Source of the DNA: Durusdinium trenchii
Taxonomy: Eukaryota; Sar; Dinophyceae; Suessiales; Symbiodiniaceae
DNA: 64,000 nt
Assembly (NCBI GenBank): GCA_963970005.1
Contig: CAXAMN010014113.1
Span: 118,357 to 182,356 of the forward strand
Direction of reading: 5' to 3'
Both the position numbers and the translations under genes were made by a program. The notes under the pieces are model-generated. The model was not told the origin of the DNA. It searched no databases and saw only the letters and a list, made by a program, of their open reading frames with translations. Positions within the stretch are counted from its first letter, which is position 1; each line of letters starts with the position of its first letter. Shown here piece by piece: positions 10,701-23,019 of the stretch.

Positions 10701-13700
10701 GACTGTTACTGGTACTGGGCGGTGTCTGGGGGCGCACTACTTGTTGGCTGAAGTCAAGAAGATTCATTGGGAAGGTTTTTGGAAACAATAAGCTACTAGG
10801 CGCTTCTGGCCTTACTACTAGGAGCAAGGACGCTACTAGGGGCTCCTGGCCTCGCTACTAGGAGCAGTCTTACTACTGGTAACAAGAAGCTTTCTAGTGT
10901 TGCTGCCGTGGGGTTGGTCAACATGTGACATGGTAGGTCGGGTAGGTGGTGGTCTTCGGACCTGTGAAACAGCTGTGATACAGGTTTGTCCTCCCTGTGA
11001 GCATTCCATGGGAAAGATACCCGGATCATCACCTATCATGCCTTTTCCCTTTATCCGAACCCTCGGATTTCCACCCAGACAGAAGACATCCTGCACCACT
11101 TTGAGGCATAGCTCATCCACACAGACCAGCAGCCCACACCCCCATACAATGTTGTGTCATGTAGGTAGGTGGTGCAGGATTTTGTCCTTGAGACCTATCC
11201 GGCGATGTCAGATATGTGAGACAGCCTTCGAATGTTGAAGAAGAAGTGCGAGAGTTCGATATATCTATCGTCCTCACAGAGTGCGGTGCAGGATTTCTTC
11301 CGTCAACGGTCTGGACACATCAAACTTGTGGCACCATATTGACCAGCCCCACCTCAGCCAGACGTGATTGGACCAGCAACTGGCAGATGTTCGGCATCTT
11401 TGAAGCAACACCCAGTTTTTGTGCCGGGACCGCTGTGATCCCCGTAGCTGAGAGCTGGCCTCGGGGCCCGAAAAAAGGTCATCCGCAGATGCCGCAGAGA
11501 AGGAGATTTGGGTATTGAAACCCGGAGAGGCCCCAAAGACCTCCTGTCCTGGGCAATAGAGCGAAACCCATCGGTTGGGTGTTTGATTTGGGGGGGTCCC
11601 AGTGAGGTGAAATACCAACCTCCGACCAGTCGCAACGCCGCCAAAACCCCATTGGTTGGGAGGTCTCCCTATGGCCCTATGCGCACCCAAGATGCTTTGA
11701 TCAGCACGACTCGACCCTTCACACCCCGAGGTCGGTGAGCCTAGGGAGCGGTGGTGGTATGATGCTTATGATGCCCAGCTGGGCGGTAAGTGCCCTTCAG
11801 TAGTCTCACAAATGGGTCGTTCCAACCGTTTCAGAATGTTTCACCATCATTGCAAAAAGGGGCTATCAGTTTCCACCCAACCAGAACTAGGATCACTTCC
11901 GGGAGAATGAACCATCACTCGCGAGCGATTAGTCAGAATCAGACTCGCGTCGTGTGGCTGAGGTACATGCTGTCAGTGGACAACTTGCTCCTTGTTGCAG
12001 AGTTTCTTCGCATCTCTACCCCACAGCCGGGCTTCGATGATGAGGGCCCCCGAACCAGCACGTGTGGTAGCGCTTCTTGCAGCATGCTCGGTATGGAGAG
12101 GCTCTCAGAGTCCATCATTTTGATGAAGTGTTCCCCTTCACCCTGCGCAGCGAACAGAGAGATGTGAGAAATGACGGACCGTCGGCATGTGTTGCCCCTT
12201 TCTTGCCAAAATTGCATTGCTCGTGTCACCGAGCAACGCAGGACAACGCCGAAAACGCCGAAAACGCGAGCGACACCGTCAAAGGGATCGTCCCCTGCGA
12301 CTGATGATGGATTCCTCCTTCAAACAGCGAACAAAGTGGAGCCAAGATGGCGCCAGAACTGATCTTTGATGTTCTTTTGTCGGAAACCCAGCCACTTCCC
12401 TGTCCCGCGCACCTAGCGACTTGGAAAGCCCCACAACTACTTCGTGTCCTGCACGTGAGAGGCTCCCATCTTTGAGCCTTTGCCTGGTGAGGTCGTACTA
12501 GTCTCCACCAGGCATTTGTTTATTAAAAGGGTTCCATCTTGCATTACGTTGCAAAGCTGCAAAAGCCTCTGAACTTTGGGTGGCCCACCCATTCTGAGCC
12601 CCTCCAGGTTTGTCTTTCAGCTGGTCTTCAAGTCCTATGCCACCCCAGAGTCTCACGTGGAGCGCGCGCTCTTCTGGGGCATCGCTGCGGCCATCTTGCT
12701 CCGCCTGGGCTTCTTCGGGGCGGCTCGGTGATCGGTGTGAGGCGGTGGGAGGCATGAAACTGGGAGCTGTTTACAGGAAAAACCATAGAAATAATATGTC
12801 ATATGATGAAATAAGAAAACGTCATGGATTGCTCATGTTTTTTTAGTGGATGTCCATGCCTTTACTTCGAATTGGGTGCGAAAGGATCGAACGTGGCGCC
12901 AGCGATGAATGAACAGATTTTCATGTGGAAGTGTCGAAGAGGAGGTAGCCAAAGAGTCAGGTCGACGTTTTACCCAACAGATGAACCTCTGATGAAGAAC
13001 TTCTTTTCCTTGGGTGCTCCAAGTCAACGATGTCTTAGTCTATCAGTCTATAGGCACGAGATCAACCCGATCAACCCCAAATAGATCCAATTTTAGATCC
13101 GATTTGCCCCAAATCGCCTCCCCACGACCCGATCGCCGTCCAGTTCCGCCGTCCGCCGTCCAGTTCCGCCGGGCACCGCCGTCCGCCTACTGAGGTGGGC
13201 ACGTCGCTTCTGGCCATGGGCTTCGTCTCGAGGTTGGTCTTCGGCGTGCTACTCATCTACTCGGGCATCAAGGCCTTGTTCGCACGCGCGCGCCAGCAAA
13301 AGCGCGCCAGCATTCGCGCGGGAGGTCTTTTGGGCGCTTTTGGGGTGGATGATGGGGAGTCTGAGCGTTGCCTGGAAACCATGGCAACCAGATGCAACCC
13401 TATGCAACGTCGAACTCCAGGTTTTTGCCACCGAAGCTAAGCACAACTGGAAGGTCACCTCAAACATAGGCCATATGTGGTTTCCCGGACCTCGCAGTCC
13501 GATGGAATTCCGCAGTCTCGAGGCCATCTTCAACAAGCCCTCGTGAACTGGTCACTGTTGGCTCACGCATCAAGGACGACCGTCTTTGGTGTTGGGTCAA
13601 CAGCCTGAGTTGGTGGTTTGATCTTCACCGACCCAGCGGAGGGTCAGTCGAGTCTAAGCCCTCTTCCCTCGGTTCCAAGGAGCGGACGAGGTCAGACGAA

Positions 13701-16700
13701 ACCTCACGAGGTCAGACGAAAGGTGAAGAAGGTGGTCAGAAGCACCATTCCCCATTCCGGCGCTGCTTTCAAGGGAGAAAGATGGGGATTTTGTGAGAAT
13801 TCAAAGTAGATGGATGGCACAACTCCCATCTAAACCGCCTTTTGGAGACTGTGCCATCTACTCTCAATCCACTTCTTTGGCAGTTTTTGAGGCTTGTGTA
13901 GGCCGAGCCTCCGGAGATGTCTCAAACAAAACACCAGAACTGGCAAGAGCGAGTCCGGGCTACTTTACTGATTCCAACTATACAACATAACATATGGTTA
14001 GAAGTTTTCAAGAAGAGGAGTTTTGCATGTGTAGGAACACCATCTGATCTCAAAACTCTGCCTCTAGCAAACATGTGAGTATGGTGGGGGAGGTGTGCAT
14101 GGTCATCAACATGCCACGTAGCTCTTCTTGGATCACGCAGCACCTTCACGCTTCTGGAGGCCTTTTGGGACGAGGACAAAGAAGAGGCACAGGGGGTTTG
14201 AACAGGGGTTGGACAATGGCCTGGATGCGAGTTGCAAACAGCTGTTGTCTCCAAGCAGAAATGCTCATCATCCCTCCACTAGACAAAGCATCTTTCAACC
14301 CGGGCCGGATGCCCCTGTCATTTCGCCCTGTCACCTCATATTTGCAAGGCCCCAGACGCCAAACCGAGCCGTGGGCCAAGTCGTTCGGACGTTTGTAGGA
14401 TCCGCGGAAGAACCTGCTGGTGCGTTGTGTGGCACGTCACCTGCCGCTCCACGACCGCTACACCGAGGCAGCCGACCGCGGCATGGGCGGGGTCTCACAG
14501 GCAGAAAAGCAGGAGGTCTGGGTTGAGTGGTGATTCTGCCACGAGGGTCAGGGCAGTATTTAGTATTTGAGGATATTTGAGGTGGTTGACTTGATAAATC
14601 TGCTTCTAAGGAATGGTTGCTTGGGGTTGGCCAAGTGGGCCCGCCCGGGTGACTTAGTGTGAATTCTCCTCGAAATCCATGGAGTTTTAGCCCCATGAAG
14701 TCGGACTATTGACGTCGATCAGAGGGTTTCTTCTGACCCCAAACAAGTGAGTTGACTTTCTGGGCACCAACCATCCCTCCAAGCAGCATCCTGTTGGAAT
14801 CCCTGGGGTGGACCTGGATGTCCCTTCGCATGGCTTGAAACTTCCTCCTCAGGGAGCTGGTGGGAAGGCCCTTTTTGATGTTGGAATCAGAATCCCACTG
14901 GCTCTAAAGGGGGTTCAAAGTTCAAAGAAACACCAAAAAACAACAAACATGAACCAGGACCTTCAAAGTGACCTCTTTGGAGTCTCTAAGTGACCTTGTA
15001 CAGACCTAAGCGACCATCAAAGGGTCACTTTGAAGGTCCTGGAACATGTTGTTCTGTTTTGTTTCATTTTCCCCTCACCCGGGAAGGGAACTCCACTGGG
15101 GGAACCCGGCAGGAGCCTATCTTCTTCCTCCACGTGGAGGAGTTGCCGCCTGCTGTGGAGCTGGCTCCCGTGGCCGTTCCCACCGGCGCTGCTGCGGGGC
15201 TTGGCCCAGCGCCGAAGGTGCTTGGGATGAGAAAGACCGAAGAATTGGAGCTGCCGCTGGGCGAGAGTTGGATGGTTTTTTTCTGGTCAGGTGGTCGTAA
15301 GGCCCAGGGCTGTTTGGTGGATCGCTCATGGGAATGGCTGATTCGATCCCGCTCTCGTGGTCACGGTTCAGTGGATGGTCACGGTCATGGGGGTTTTACA
15401 CCCACCTACCCAATCCGCGGTCGGTGGGGTCGGTGGTTGGACCGGAAGTGGTTGGTCGGTGGCAAAGATGAAGAAAGCTTTGGGACATCTGGAAGCAACA
15501 ACGTGAGTTTGCAAGAGACATGCTGGTGAAGCAAGAGTATACTTTCCTGAGACACTTTTAGAGAAATAGAGAGAGAGAGAGGTGAAGGCTGAACTCAATA
15601 TATTTAATGCTAGACCCAACCTGCAAGTGATTCTTTTCGAGTGCCGAGTCGTTTCACTCCGAGCCAAGCTGTGCCCAACCATTGGAGTTGTAGTTGGGGC
15701 ACGCGATTTTGCTGTGTACACCTTGGCTTGCCTTTCTTGTATTCTGTTGAAGACATCCTTTCGTAACGCAGAAGCTTTTTTTTTTTTTAAATAACTCCTA
15801 TCACTTGGTAGCACAATCATTCTCCTTCCACAAGCTTTTCCGAGACCAATGGCCCAGGCGGATTTCCAAGTTGAAAGAAGGTCTTACTCACCTGTTGTTG
15901 AGCTATAGTTGCCTTCGCAACTTCGGAAAGGAGTGTAGGCCACGAGCCAGCTTGCCTGATGGGGAGTTCAAATCATGTAGCCCTGCAGACTGATGTTCAG
16001 CATGTCGGGCAAGACTACTTCAAAGTGACGTCTTCTCCAACCCTTGGGGTCCGTGACCCTCAGCAACCCATGTGCCAATGACTTCTTTCCAGGCCCCCCC
16101 GGTCACCTGGGGAACATCTCCCAGTCACTTGCCAAGCTTCCTCTCACTGCCAGCCCACTCGGACCCTTCGGTCACCTTCGGTCCACCGCCACTCGCCACG
16201 CCGCAGCAACCGAGGCACGGGATGATGGACGTCGAAGACGCCTCGGCCCAGGCGGTCCAGCGGTGCGTCCGGTCCCTGGCAGTTTCCTCGGCCAAGGACG
16301 GTGTCGTTGGAGCTTTTTTGGGTCTCCAGAGGTTCCAGGATGGTCCAGGATGGTCCAGGTGTGGCTTCAATTGGGATGGCACCCTAGTTGCACAAGTTTG
16401 GTAGGTCCTGCGTCCTGTGCTATGACCCACTTAGTGAACAATCTGTAGCTGAAACTCTGCCCCCTGGAGGCTTCAAAGCTTAAAAGACTGAAAGCGCCTT
16501 GGCTGGAGGCAACCATTGAATGGGGAGAAGGGGTTAGAGGGACCGGGCATCCATTGGGAACAGGACGTCGTTGTCTCGGTTTGCCTTGCGCATGTTCCCA
16601 ACAGCAGGCCTAGTGGCCTTGGATCCTGAAGTCAAGGATCAAACAATGCAGAGATCTTTGATCTTTGCGGTGACATCCTTCGGTGTTGCGGGCGATTTCC

Positions 16701-19700
16701 ACTTCCAGCTGCACTCACCGAAGCAAAACAGCTTTTCAAGTGTTTTCATGGATGGCTACTGGGCCGCCGGATCATTTTGCATTTTGTATGTGTCTTTAGC
16801 TGAGGAGAATGTCTTTTGGTCACCAAACATGACCACCACCTAGATCTTGGGGTCACCCTAAAAACCGTCAAAAGGACACCTTGGATACATTGCTTGGGCC
16901 CCTCAAGTCTCAAGCATCTGCTAGTTAGTGGTCAAGGCGACGGCTGGCAGTCGGCAGCCAGTGGTCAGAGTTTTGGGACCCCTTGTTCTGTCATAGACCA
17001 GTTAGTGCCAAAAGCACTTGACCAGACCAGAGTGAGCAAATTCAGCGAACGGCCACTTCACATGAACCGAACGCCTGAGCAAATTCAACAACAGACCGGC
17101 ACTACCTGGTAGGTCTAGCTCAAACCATGCAACATCAGAAGTCTTGTTTTTTTCAATCCCAACGACTCTTCCCTGACCACCACGCTCTAATCCGGCATCG
17201 GATTGGGGGGGCGTACGAAGGCGTTACCAGCAAGACACCCCTCCAGGTGACACCGCTCTTCTTGGTCGTGCTCACCTTGGCGGTGATCGACGTGATCTTT
17301 GCCGTCGACAGCGTGCCGTCGACAGCGTTGGACGGACGGTGCCGTCGAGCGAAATGGCGGTTCCGATGGTTCCAAGAGGAGTCTTTTCTGGCTTGACGGA
17401 TTCGGGTTTTGTAAGACACTGACGTGCGATGGTTTCTATCTCCAACGAGCCAGCCAGGATGGGTACAGAATCAGCTTCTTGAAGATTGGAACCACCAATC
17501 GGTGTCTTTTCCTCGCAAACCTCCTGGGTCCTCCACTTGGTGGGGCCGCCAACCCACATCTTTTGCCATAAATCGGTTCACCGAGCCGAGAGTGGCTTTT
17601 CCCATCCTGGCGATTTTCCGCCGTTTGAGCAGGGGGTTGGTCTCAACTTCGACCAAACAGTGGGAACCCAACATGTTCCAACAGTGGTACATACTACTAG
17701 GAGCATTCGACCCATCCCATTTGACTGGCCAAAGTAGAGAGGTATACCCCAGTGACTGGGTGAATTTCAAAGGGATGGCTTTACTCTTTTGGAAGGCCCG
17801 TTGTGACTGCCCAACTGGACGAACACGATAGGTTAGGGTGTGAAACACACTTTTCGCGACTGAACCCGAACTCTCTCGTCGGCTGTGCGCGTTGGTACTT
17901 TAGTGGAGTCAAGAGATCAACGGAGGCGCCCCTGAACGTATTGTGGTTCAGTCGCACATGCCCGAGTATTTTCCCTGCAAAACCTCCGTGGGTCTTCAGA
18001 AGACCCTTGGTTTCTGGTCCCACCTGGGTCACTCGCTCGTTCGACTCGGTGAAGGCTCTACCCGCCCTGCTCCGCCCCAACTGCTCCAGGTCACTGCCAA
18101 GGTCTCGTCGGTCCACAGCTTCGACCCTTCAGTGGCCTGGGGCAGTCGACGCGACGCGACGCGAACGCGACGCGGAGCCAAGTCTTGGACGGACTTGGGA
18201 GGGTGGCAGATGCATTCAGAATCTGCCCCAAGTGTGATCCGGTCTTGGACCGGGGGGGGGGGTGGCAGGGGCACATTCTTCTTTCCCGCCCGGAGGGTAG
18301 ACCACTGGATCAGCCTGGCGTCGGGTTTTCGGAGTTGGAGTGACTGCCCAAGGCACCAGGTAACCAAAAAGAATCCCCAAGTGGATCTCTGTGGTCGGTA
18401 CCTGTGGTTACCTGTCAGAACAAGGCAACTTGTGCTACTACAACACACCTCGTTGTCCGCTTCTACCGGTGCCTGGTTTACTGGTGGCCCAAGTGTTTGT
18501 TCCTGATAGGTGATTTGGCTGTGTAGATTGTGTAGATAAAGACTACCGTGTTTAAATCCACGGTTTTCAGAAGATGCCATGCATGGCATCCGCTTCGCCA
18601 CTGTACATTCGGCACACCTGCAGTGGCGAACAAAAAAAGGGTTCGCCACCAAAGAGAATCTCCTCAACTCGCGAACCACTCGAGGTGAGTTTCTTCCTGA
18701 ACCTCTCCTCATCGGCGTTTGCCATGTTTGTCCTGCGCAGCTTATATTTGGACACCCGGCGGTTCAGAAGCGGTGACCAGTTTTTCGTTCCTGTTTTCAC
18801 GGGTGAAAACAAGGCTTCCATTTGACCATATATGAGGACCTGGTGGACCTGGTGAGGTAGTGTCATCAGTGGTGGTCGGAAGATGTTGGAAGCCTATAGG
18901 GATAATGCGGAAGCATGGTCCCACCAGCATGTCCAGCTCCCCAAACTGGCTGCCATGCGTCCCTTTCACGTTCACTCGCATCGTTCACGTTCATTCCCAC
19001 CTGGAGAATGGGCCGTTTTCCGTTGGGTTCGGGTGACCCGCGCACCCTCGGGCTCCCACACGGAGCCCGGAGGACGCGTCCAACACCACCGTCCGCACGT
19101 TCAGAGCGGACCGGACCGCCACAGCCATGTAGGTGATCGTAGGTAGTTTTCGCTTAGTGGGAAACAGGGGTTACGGTCCTTAGTAGGAAACAACAGGAAA
19201 CAAGTAAAACAGGCACAGTTTTCTTAAGCCCTGTGCATGAAGCTGCCATGTAGAAGGTCGATGCATTAACGACTCTTCAGAGAAAAGTGGATCTACCCTT
19301 CGTGAGCTTTTGTGCATCTCCAAAGCCCCTTCTACCCCTGTCCCCCAATGCAAAAAGGACCTTGTGGCACAAACAGATTGCCACGCCCTCGCAGGTCGGC
19401 CCTCGCAGGTCCCGCCACGGGGGGGGGTCCCCGGCATTTGTCCGGTTCCGCCGGTTGAAATGGACCAGTTTAGGTCGTGGACCTGCTGACGCAATCCTTT
19501 CGCTTCCTCAAGCGCCCCGGTGGAGCGCGGGAGATGTGGGAGACAGGCATGGGGAGGGTTTCCCAGGCGGGAAACCGGCCATCCAAAGTCATATGTCCAT
19601 TCGCCCGTGCAGATGTTTCACAGCGATGGGCAGGCCGAAACAATCATGGTTTACATCCTCCTACGGCTGTGGGTGTGGTCACTTCCTCCGGGACCGGACC

Positions 19701-20147
19701 TGATGGACCAAATCCTCCTCCACCTCACCAGTGCATGTGGGGGTCTCAATGTTAGAGAGGGAGAAGCTGTGGGCAGCAAGGAGCCAACACAGTGGTAACG
19801 CTGTGTACTGGTCCATGCTGCCTGTGGTCACGTCCCGGTTGGCATGTTTTCTTGGTGAATCCAACCGCCTCGGTGTTCGGTGTCAGAATCCACATGACGC
19901 CCTGCACCTTCCCACCACGTCCAGTGCCGCACTGCACCAACACGTGGTTTCTGTCCATACTTCTATTCTTGCTTCTGTCGTGAATCATGGACTTCTACAG
20001 GTTTTGATATACGCCCTGATTTTTCTTCCAGGCCAGACCAACGAGTAGAACTTCTACTCGTTTTGATCCAATGGCCGTAGCAGGTATGGTGTTGGAGTCG
20101 TTCTGGTCTTCATCGGCTTGAAACTGATCCTCTCTCATTGGGTTGAG
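7723..20147 (+). CDS. TerC/Alx-family integral membrane protein (nine exons found; both ends incomplete)
   Basis: TerC-family proteins are multi-helix membrane proteins tied to metal (Mn) homeostasis and, in plastids, to thylakoid membrane assembly. Proposed exons: 7723-7823, 11963-11996, 12621-12722, 13195-13301, 16215-16300, 17221-17324, 18685-18750, 19474-19511 and 20084-20147. They join in phase to 234 residues without a stop. Hallmarks in order: helix 1 then 'GYFLEYMLSVDNLLLVLVF' (family E..LSVDNLFVF), 'ERALFWGIAAAILLRLGFF', 'VFGVLLIYSGIKALF', a Met/Asp/Glu loop, 'TPLFLVVLTLAVIDVIFAVD' (family FAVDS), 'SSSAFAMFVLRSLYL', 'QSFRFLKYGVGVVLVFIGLK'. The Asp of SVDN and of FAVDS are kept. Donors used are GC six times, GT once and GA once. 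The first and last exons are missing; the first intron holds another gene. Targeting cannot be judged. Confidence 0.88.
8030..8072 (+). repeat. Dispersed 'ggggtgtccatnaaccacccct' repeat, copy 1
   Basis: 'ggggtgtccatgaaccaccc' followed by a 'ggccctgg'-like tail. A second copy lies at 30782-30820 and a shorter relative, 'ccacccctgtgggtcctgg', at 8169-8190. Confidence 0.65.
8235..8330 (+). repeat. Dispersed 'ctactaggagcaag' repeat, copy 1
   Basis: Head-to-tail blocks of 'ctactaggagcaaggac' and 'gctactaggggctcctgg'. Copies recur near 10791-10885 and 53590-53697, with fragments near 17694 and 57612 and an inverted copy near 25058-25110. Nothing coding is seen in it. Confidence 0.8.
8459..9375 (+). 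CDS. Two-exon gene of unknown function inside a TerC intron
   Basis: Exon 8459-8771 starts at a Met in 'MGCAAAVSRPVG'. The Gly-2 and Cys-3 would suit N-myristoylation and palmitoylation (inference). An acidic run 'PCDDEDEDDEVG' follows, then 'EKIEFDDSKLGSLIVNLF'. The donor is GT at 8772. Exon 9209-9375 follows an AG acceptor in matching phase with 'GVFNSFEWPDGTHPRG' and the basic 'RNSKKLRRFLRRAEREQG', ending at TGA 9373-9375. Together about 160 residues, charged, with no membrane segment. A further donor at 9355 is possible, in which case the gene would continue. I do not recognise the family. It lies on the same strand inside the first TerC intron, so it should have its own promoter or be produced by trans-splicing of a common precursor. 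Confidence 0.52.
8780..8798. repeat. (AT)n microsatellite
   Basis: Short TA run just downstream of the donor of the nested two-exon gene (inside its intron). A similar run lies near 58515. Confidence 0.6.
9376..11962. other. Distal part of TerC intron 1
   Basis: Apart from the dispersed repeat at 10791-10885 I see no convincing exon. A stretch near 12246-12266, in the next intron, carries a short tandem 'gccgaaaac' repeat. Confidence 0.4.
10791..10885 (+). repeat. Dispersed 'ctactaggagcaag' repeat, copy 2
   Basis: Same tandem blocks as at 8235-8330, here in the same TerC intron but 2.5 kb downstream, after the nested gene. Confidence 0.8.
13804..13874. mobile_element. Short inverted-repeat element (MITE-like), copy 1
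   Basis: Arms 'agtagatgg(atgg)caca' at 13806-13821 and 'tgtgccatctact' from 13850 face each other about 30 bases apart. The same arm sequence forms a longer hairpin at 41923-42015. It lies in a TerC intron and has no coding capacity. Confidence 0.6.
14941..15053. repeat. Imperfect foldback, arms about 40 bases
   Basis: The left arm with 'ccaggaccttcaaagtgacc' (from about 14954) is mirrored by 'gggtcactttgaaggtcctg' (from about 15021). Similarity extends outward through 'aacaacaaacatgaa' against 'aacatgttgttct'. It lies within a TerC intron. It could be a foldback transposon or a hairpin RNA source. Confidence 0.6.
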
Positions 20148-20782
20148 GCAAGAAATTGGAGAATCAGGGCTGGGAAGGGCTGGGCTGCATTTTTGGAGGA
20201 AGATTTTGGGGAGAGGTTGGCCCAATCGATCTGATGTTGAGAGGAAAGGACTAGGTATGGCAAAGTCATTTTGATGATTTAGGCCTACCCAGCGGCCTAA
20301 GACGGCCGCTGACCCAAGTTTGTGGTGCAGTTTTCGGATTTCGGGTCACAGGAAAGCATCGGTGGATTTTCTCTGGCCTCGAGTCGCTTCTTTCCTTTGT
20401 AGAATCTAGGTCTTCCTTCTCATCTCCATCTTGCACTTCAAAGCGACCCAGTTGAAAGGATTTGAAAGGAACATCTGACGGCCGCGGGTTTTTATCGCTC
20501 TTTTGCAGCTTTGAGTACATCGAATCTAGCTTCAGCACCTGGACATCGTTCGATCATGGGTCGCCTGTGCATCGAGACGTCGAACAGCTTGACGATCGAG
20601 ACGTCCAACCGTTCGTGGACTCCCGGAAGCCGTTCGTGGACCGAGAGATTTCAACACTTAGGATGAATCAGGAATGCGCAAGTACCAACAAAACGCCCCC
20701 CAAGAACACCCACATGGCTTTAAGGGTGTTTTGCTAGTGGGTATACAGAAAGGTTAACCCTTTAAACAATTATGAAAAAGAC

Positions 20783-20797
20783 ACACACACACACACA
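20783..20797. repeat. (AC)n microsatellite
   Basis: About seven AC units in the non-coding stretch 20148-22511. I find no firm TerC terminal exon in that stretch. A frame near 22079-22160 starting 'MDVARKDGLVDIGTQ' is a weak exon candidate. Confidence 0.6.
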
Positions 20798-22511
20798 TCC
20801 CAGCAAACCACCGCTGAGTTGCTCGATTGCAAGGTCAGCATGTCGCTCTCCTCGCTGCTGATAGTAAGCTTTTTGCCGCTCTGGCCTGTGTAAACGCTGT
20901 CCTGGAAAAGTAGGAGTTGCAATGACACAGGACCATCCACATGCAGGACACGATAACTACTTTGTTTTGATGCACACGGGGAACATCATGGGAAAGCATA
21001 TGAAAGCATGGACAGCTGACAGCGGTTCCGGGTGTTGTTGGGATGCTGCCCAATTCTGTCCCACGTTTTGTCCGCTTGCCACAAGTTAAGGATCTGCTCG
21101 ATTGTGGTTTCATATTTGCCCTGCTGCAAAGATGGTGGGGAGAAGGAGGACTGAGGGGATGATTGTGTTTGGGATCTGCAAAACACCATCCGTGCGGCAA
21201 ACACGGTCTTTTTGTGCGTCAGTTTGGGCATCGAATCGTTCCAGTCTGGGCGCGCAGGACACTTCTGCCAGAGATGTCCAGCTTGATGATGCTCCCAGCC
21301 ATGCAATTATGTTCGTCGGTCTGTCAACATTCACGACTGCCCCAGTGAGAAAACATCGGTTGGACCCGTCTACGAACTGGTTCACCAAGCCATGTGAGGC
21401 TGGACCCCAAATTTCAAAGGTGGTGGTCTTTAGAAAAAAGAACCACGTGACGGACATCAAGGGGTACCACCATCACCATCCATCCCATATATAAGGTTAG
21501 CTGAAAGAAGTCTTCACACATTCGCGGTTTTTGCCCAGTCAATTTTTCATATGTTTTCACGGGTGCCGGGTCTTACTTGTGCTCACCGGTGCGTTGTCCA
21601 TTTGTCTCACCAAGATTGACGACGATGTCTTTGTCATTGGTGAAACCGAGCCACTTGGCTTCCAAAATCACTCACCGAATTAGACGACTGAACGGAAGAG
21701 CACGGGAGGACCAGAGGTCAACCAGAGGTCAATCGGGACACCTCCACCTCCGATCGCAGCCGAGGACGCCTGGTGGCATTTGAACCGCCATGGCAGCTGC
21801 GAACAAACGAAAAGACCTGCGCTGACGGAGTAGCCTTGGACAGAGGTGGCAGAAGGCTTTTGGCCACTGCGCTGGGTAGATGCGAAAAGATGGCGGCGCT
21901 GGGTAGATGAGTGACTGGGGGCCTGAGTACGCCTAAATAGTCGTGGAGCTTCATACCGCTTCGTTCCTAACCTATCAACCCGGATGCTGTGAGCTCAAAG
22001 TATCTTAAAAACTACCGTTGGTGTTTACCAGGTTGTATCACAACTATAGTATAGGAGAAAGGAACCTCACGTTCCGCATGGATGTTGCCCGAAAGGACGG
22101 GCTCGTGGACATCGGCACCCAGTGCACCGCTCGGCCGTTCCTTTCCACACGCAACGTTTGAACGTCAGCGGCACGAGGAGCTGCAACTACCAATGGACGG
22201 AGTGCGCGCAATTCTGCTTGTGACTGCCTTAGACCGGCGATCAGTGCGCTGCAGGAAAAGAGAGACAGACCTTATTGACAGTTCTTGGTGAATTCTCACA
22301 GGGTTCTTCTCTGGGTTTGCGAAGCTCTGAGGTTCATGGCCGGTCTTTGATCCAAAGTGTGCAAACTGGTTTCCTTGTGTCAAGCCTTCCCTCCATCGTC
22401 GATCGACCGGACGCAGCGGTGCCTCGCTCGCCGTAGCGTCTGTTTCGACTCGCCGTGCCTCGCCGGACTCGCCGTGCCTCGCCGGTATGGTGCCCTGGTC
22501 CTTTGAGGCAG

Positions 22512-22648
22512 TTCCTGGTCTTGCTCGCTGCCCTTCGGCGCTCCTTTTTCCAGAAGGCGAGGTTCCACCGGACGTCCGGAGATCTATCGGTGTCCACCTC
22601 GGATCGCCGAGCGGAGGAAGCGGAGAAGCGATCATCCCACCTTGCGAG
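22512..22648 (+). CDS. Probable exon, short hydrophobic start then charged tail
   Basis: Follows an AG acceptor ('ctttgaggcag') and ends before GT at 22649. Third positions are strongly G/C. It reads 'FLVLLAALRRSFFQKARF' followed by a Ser/Thr stretch and 'DRRAEEAEKRSSHLA'. It could be a C-terminal exon of the TerC-like gene (end of last helix plus cytosolic tail) or the start of another gene. The phase does not join directly to the next exon at 22951, so one edge is wrong. Confidence 0.42.
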
Positions 22649-22950
22649 GTCCGGACTTCTCGATGGCGCACTGTGAACTGACAGGGCCATCCAACGATTC
22701 CGATGGCCCCGAACGGGCGCCGAAGCCGCCCAGGAGGGGGGCTTTTGGGGGTCACCCCCCGCCACCGCGCGTTTTGGTGGGTCCCACGGTGTGGACAGTC
22801 CGATAGCCGAGACGTGGCGAGAGAGGAACCTCGCGTGAAGATGTTTGAAGTTGTTCATGGCTTACTGGCATGTTTCAACATTCAACTCAGGATACTGCGT
22901 GTGTCGTGGGCATTTGTGCCCCCTTTTGGTTGGAACCTTCACAAATGCAG

Positions 22951-23019
22951 GAAGAGGACCGGACGCGGCTGCTGGCGAGCATGATGCAGGCACTTGCGGC
23001 AGATGTCGCATGCCACGAT
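22951..23019 (+). CDS. Probable 23-residue exon
   Basis: Bounded by 'acaaatgcag' and a GT donor after GAT at 23019. It reads 'EEDRTRLLASMMQALAADV' and ends CHD. Phase 0 at both ends, and strong G/C third positions. It joins in frame to the exon at 23361. Confidence 0.5.

Larger units (their letters stand above)
13302..16214. other. TerC intron between exons 4 and 5
   Basis: Contains the MITE-like unit at 13804, the foldback at 14941, an 'ag' run near 15567-15580 and a T run at about 15777-15788. No convincing exon. Open frames at 13793 and 14128 look like chance. Confidence 0.4.

Noticed and set aside
18029..18712. 227-residue minus-strand open frame
   Set aside because: Lies antisense to a TerC intron and exon, is Pro/Arg/Ser-rich without fold-like pattern, and has a G-run artefact. 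Taken as a chance frame.
22165..22755. 196-residue minus frame
   Set aside because: Antisense to a plus exon (22512-22648) with better third positions. Low-complexity Arg/Pro/Gly.
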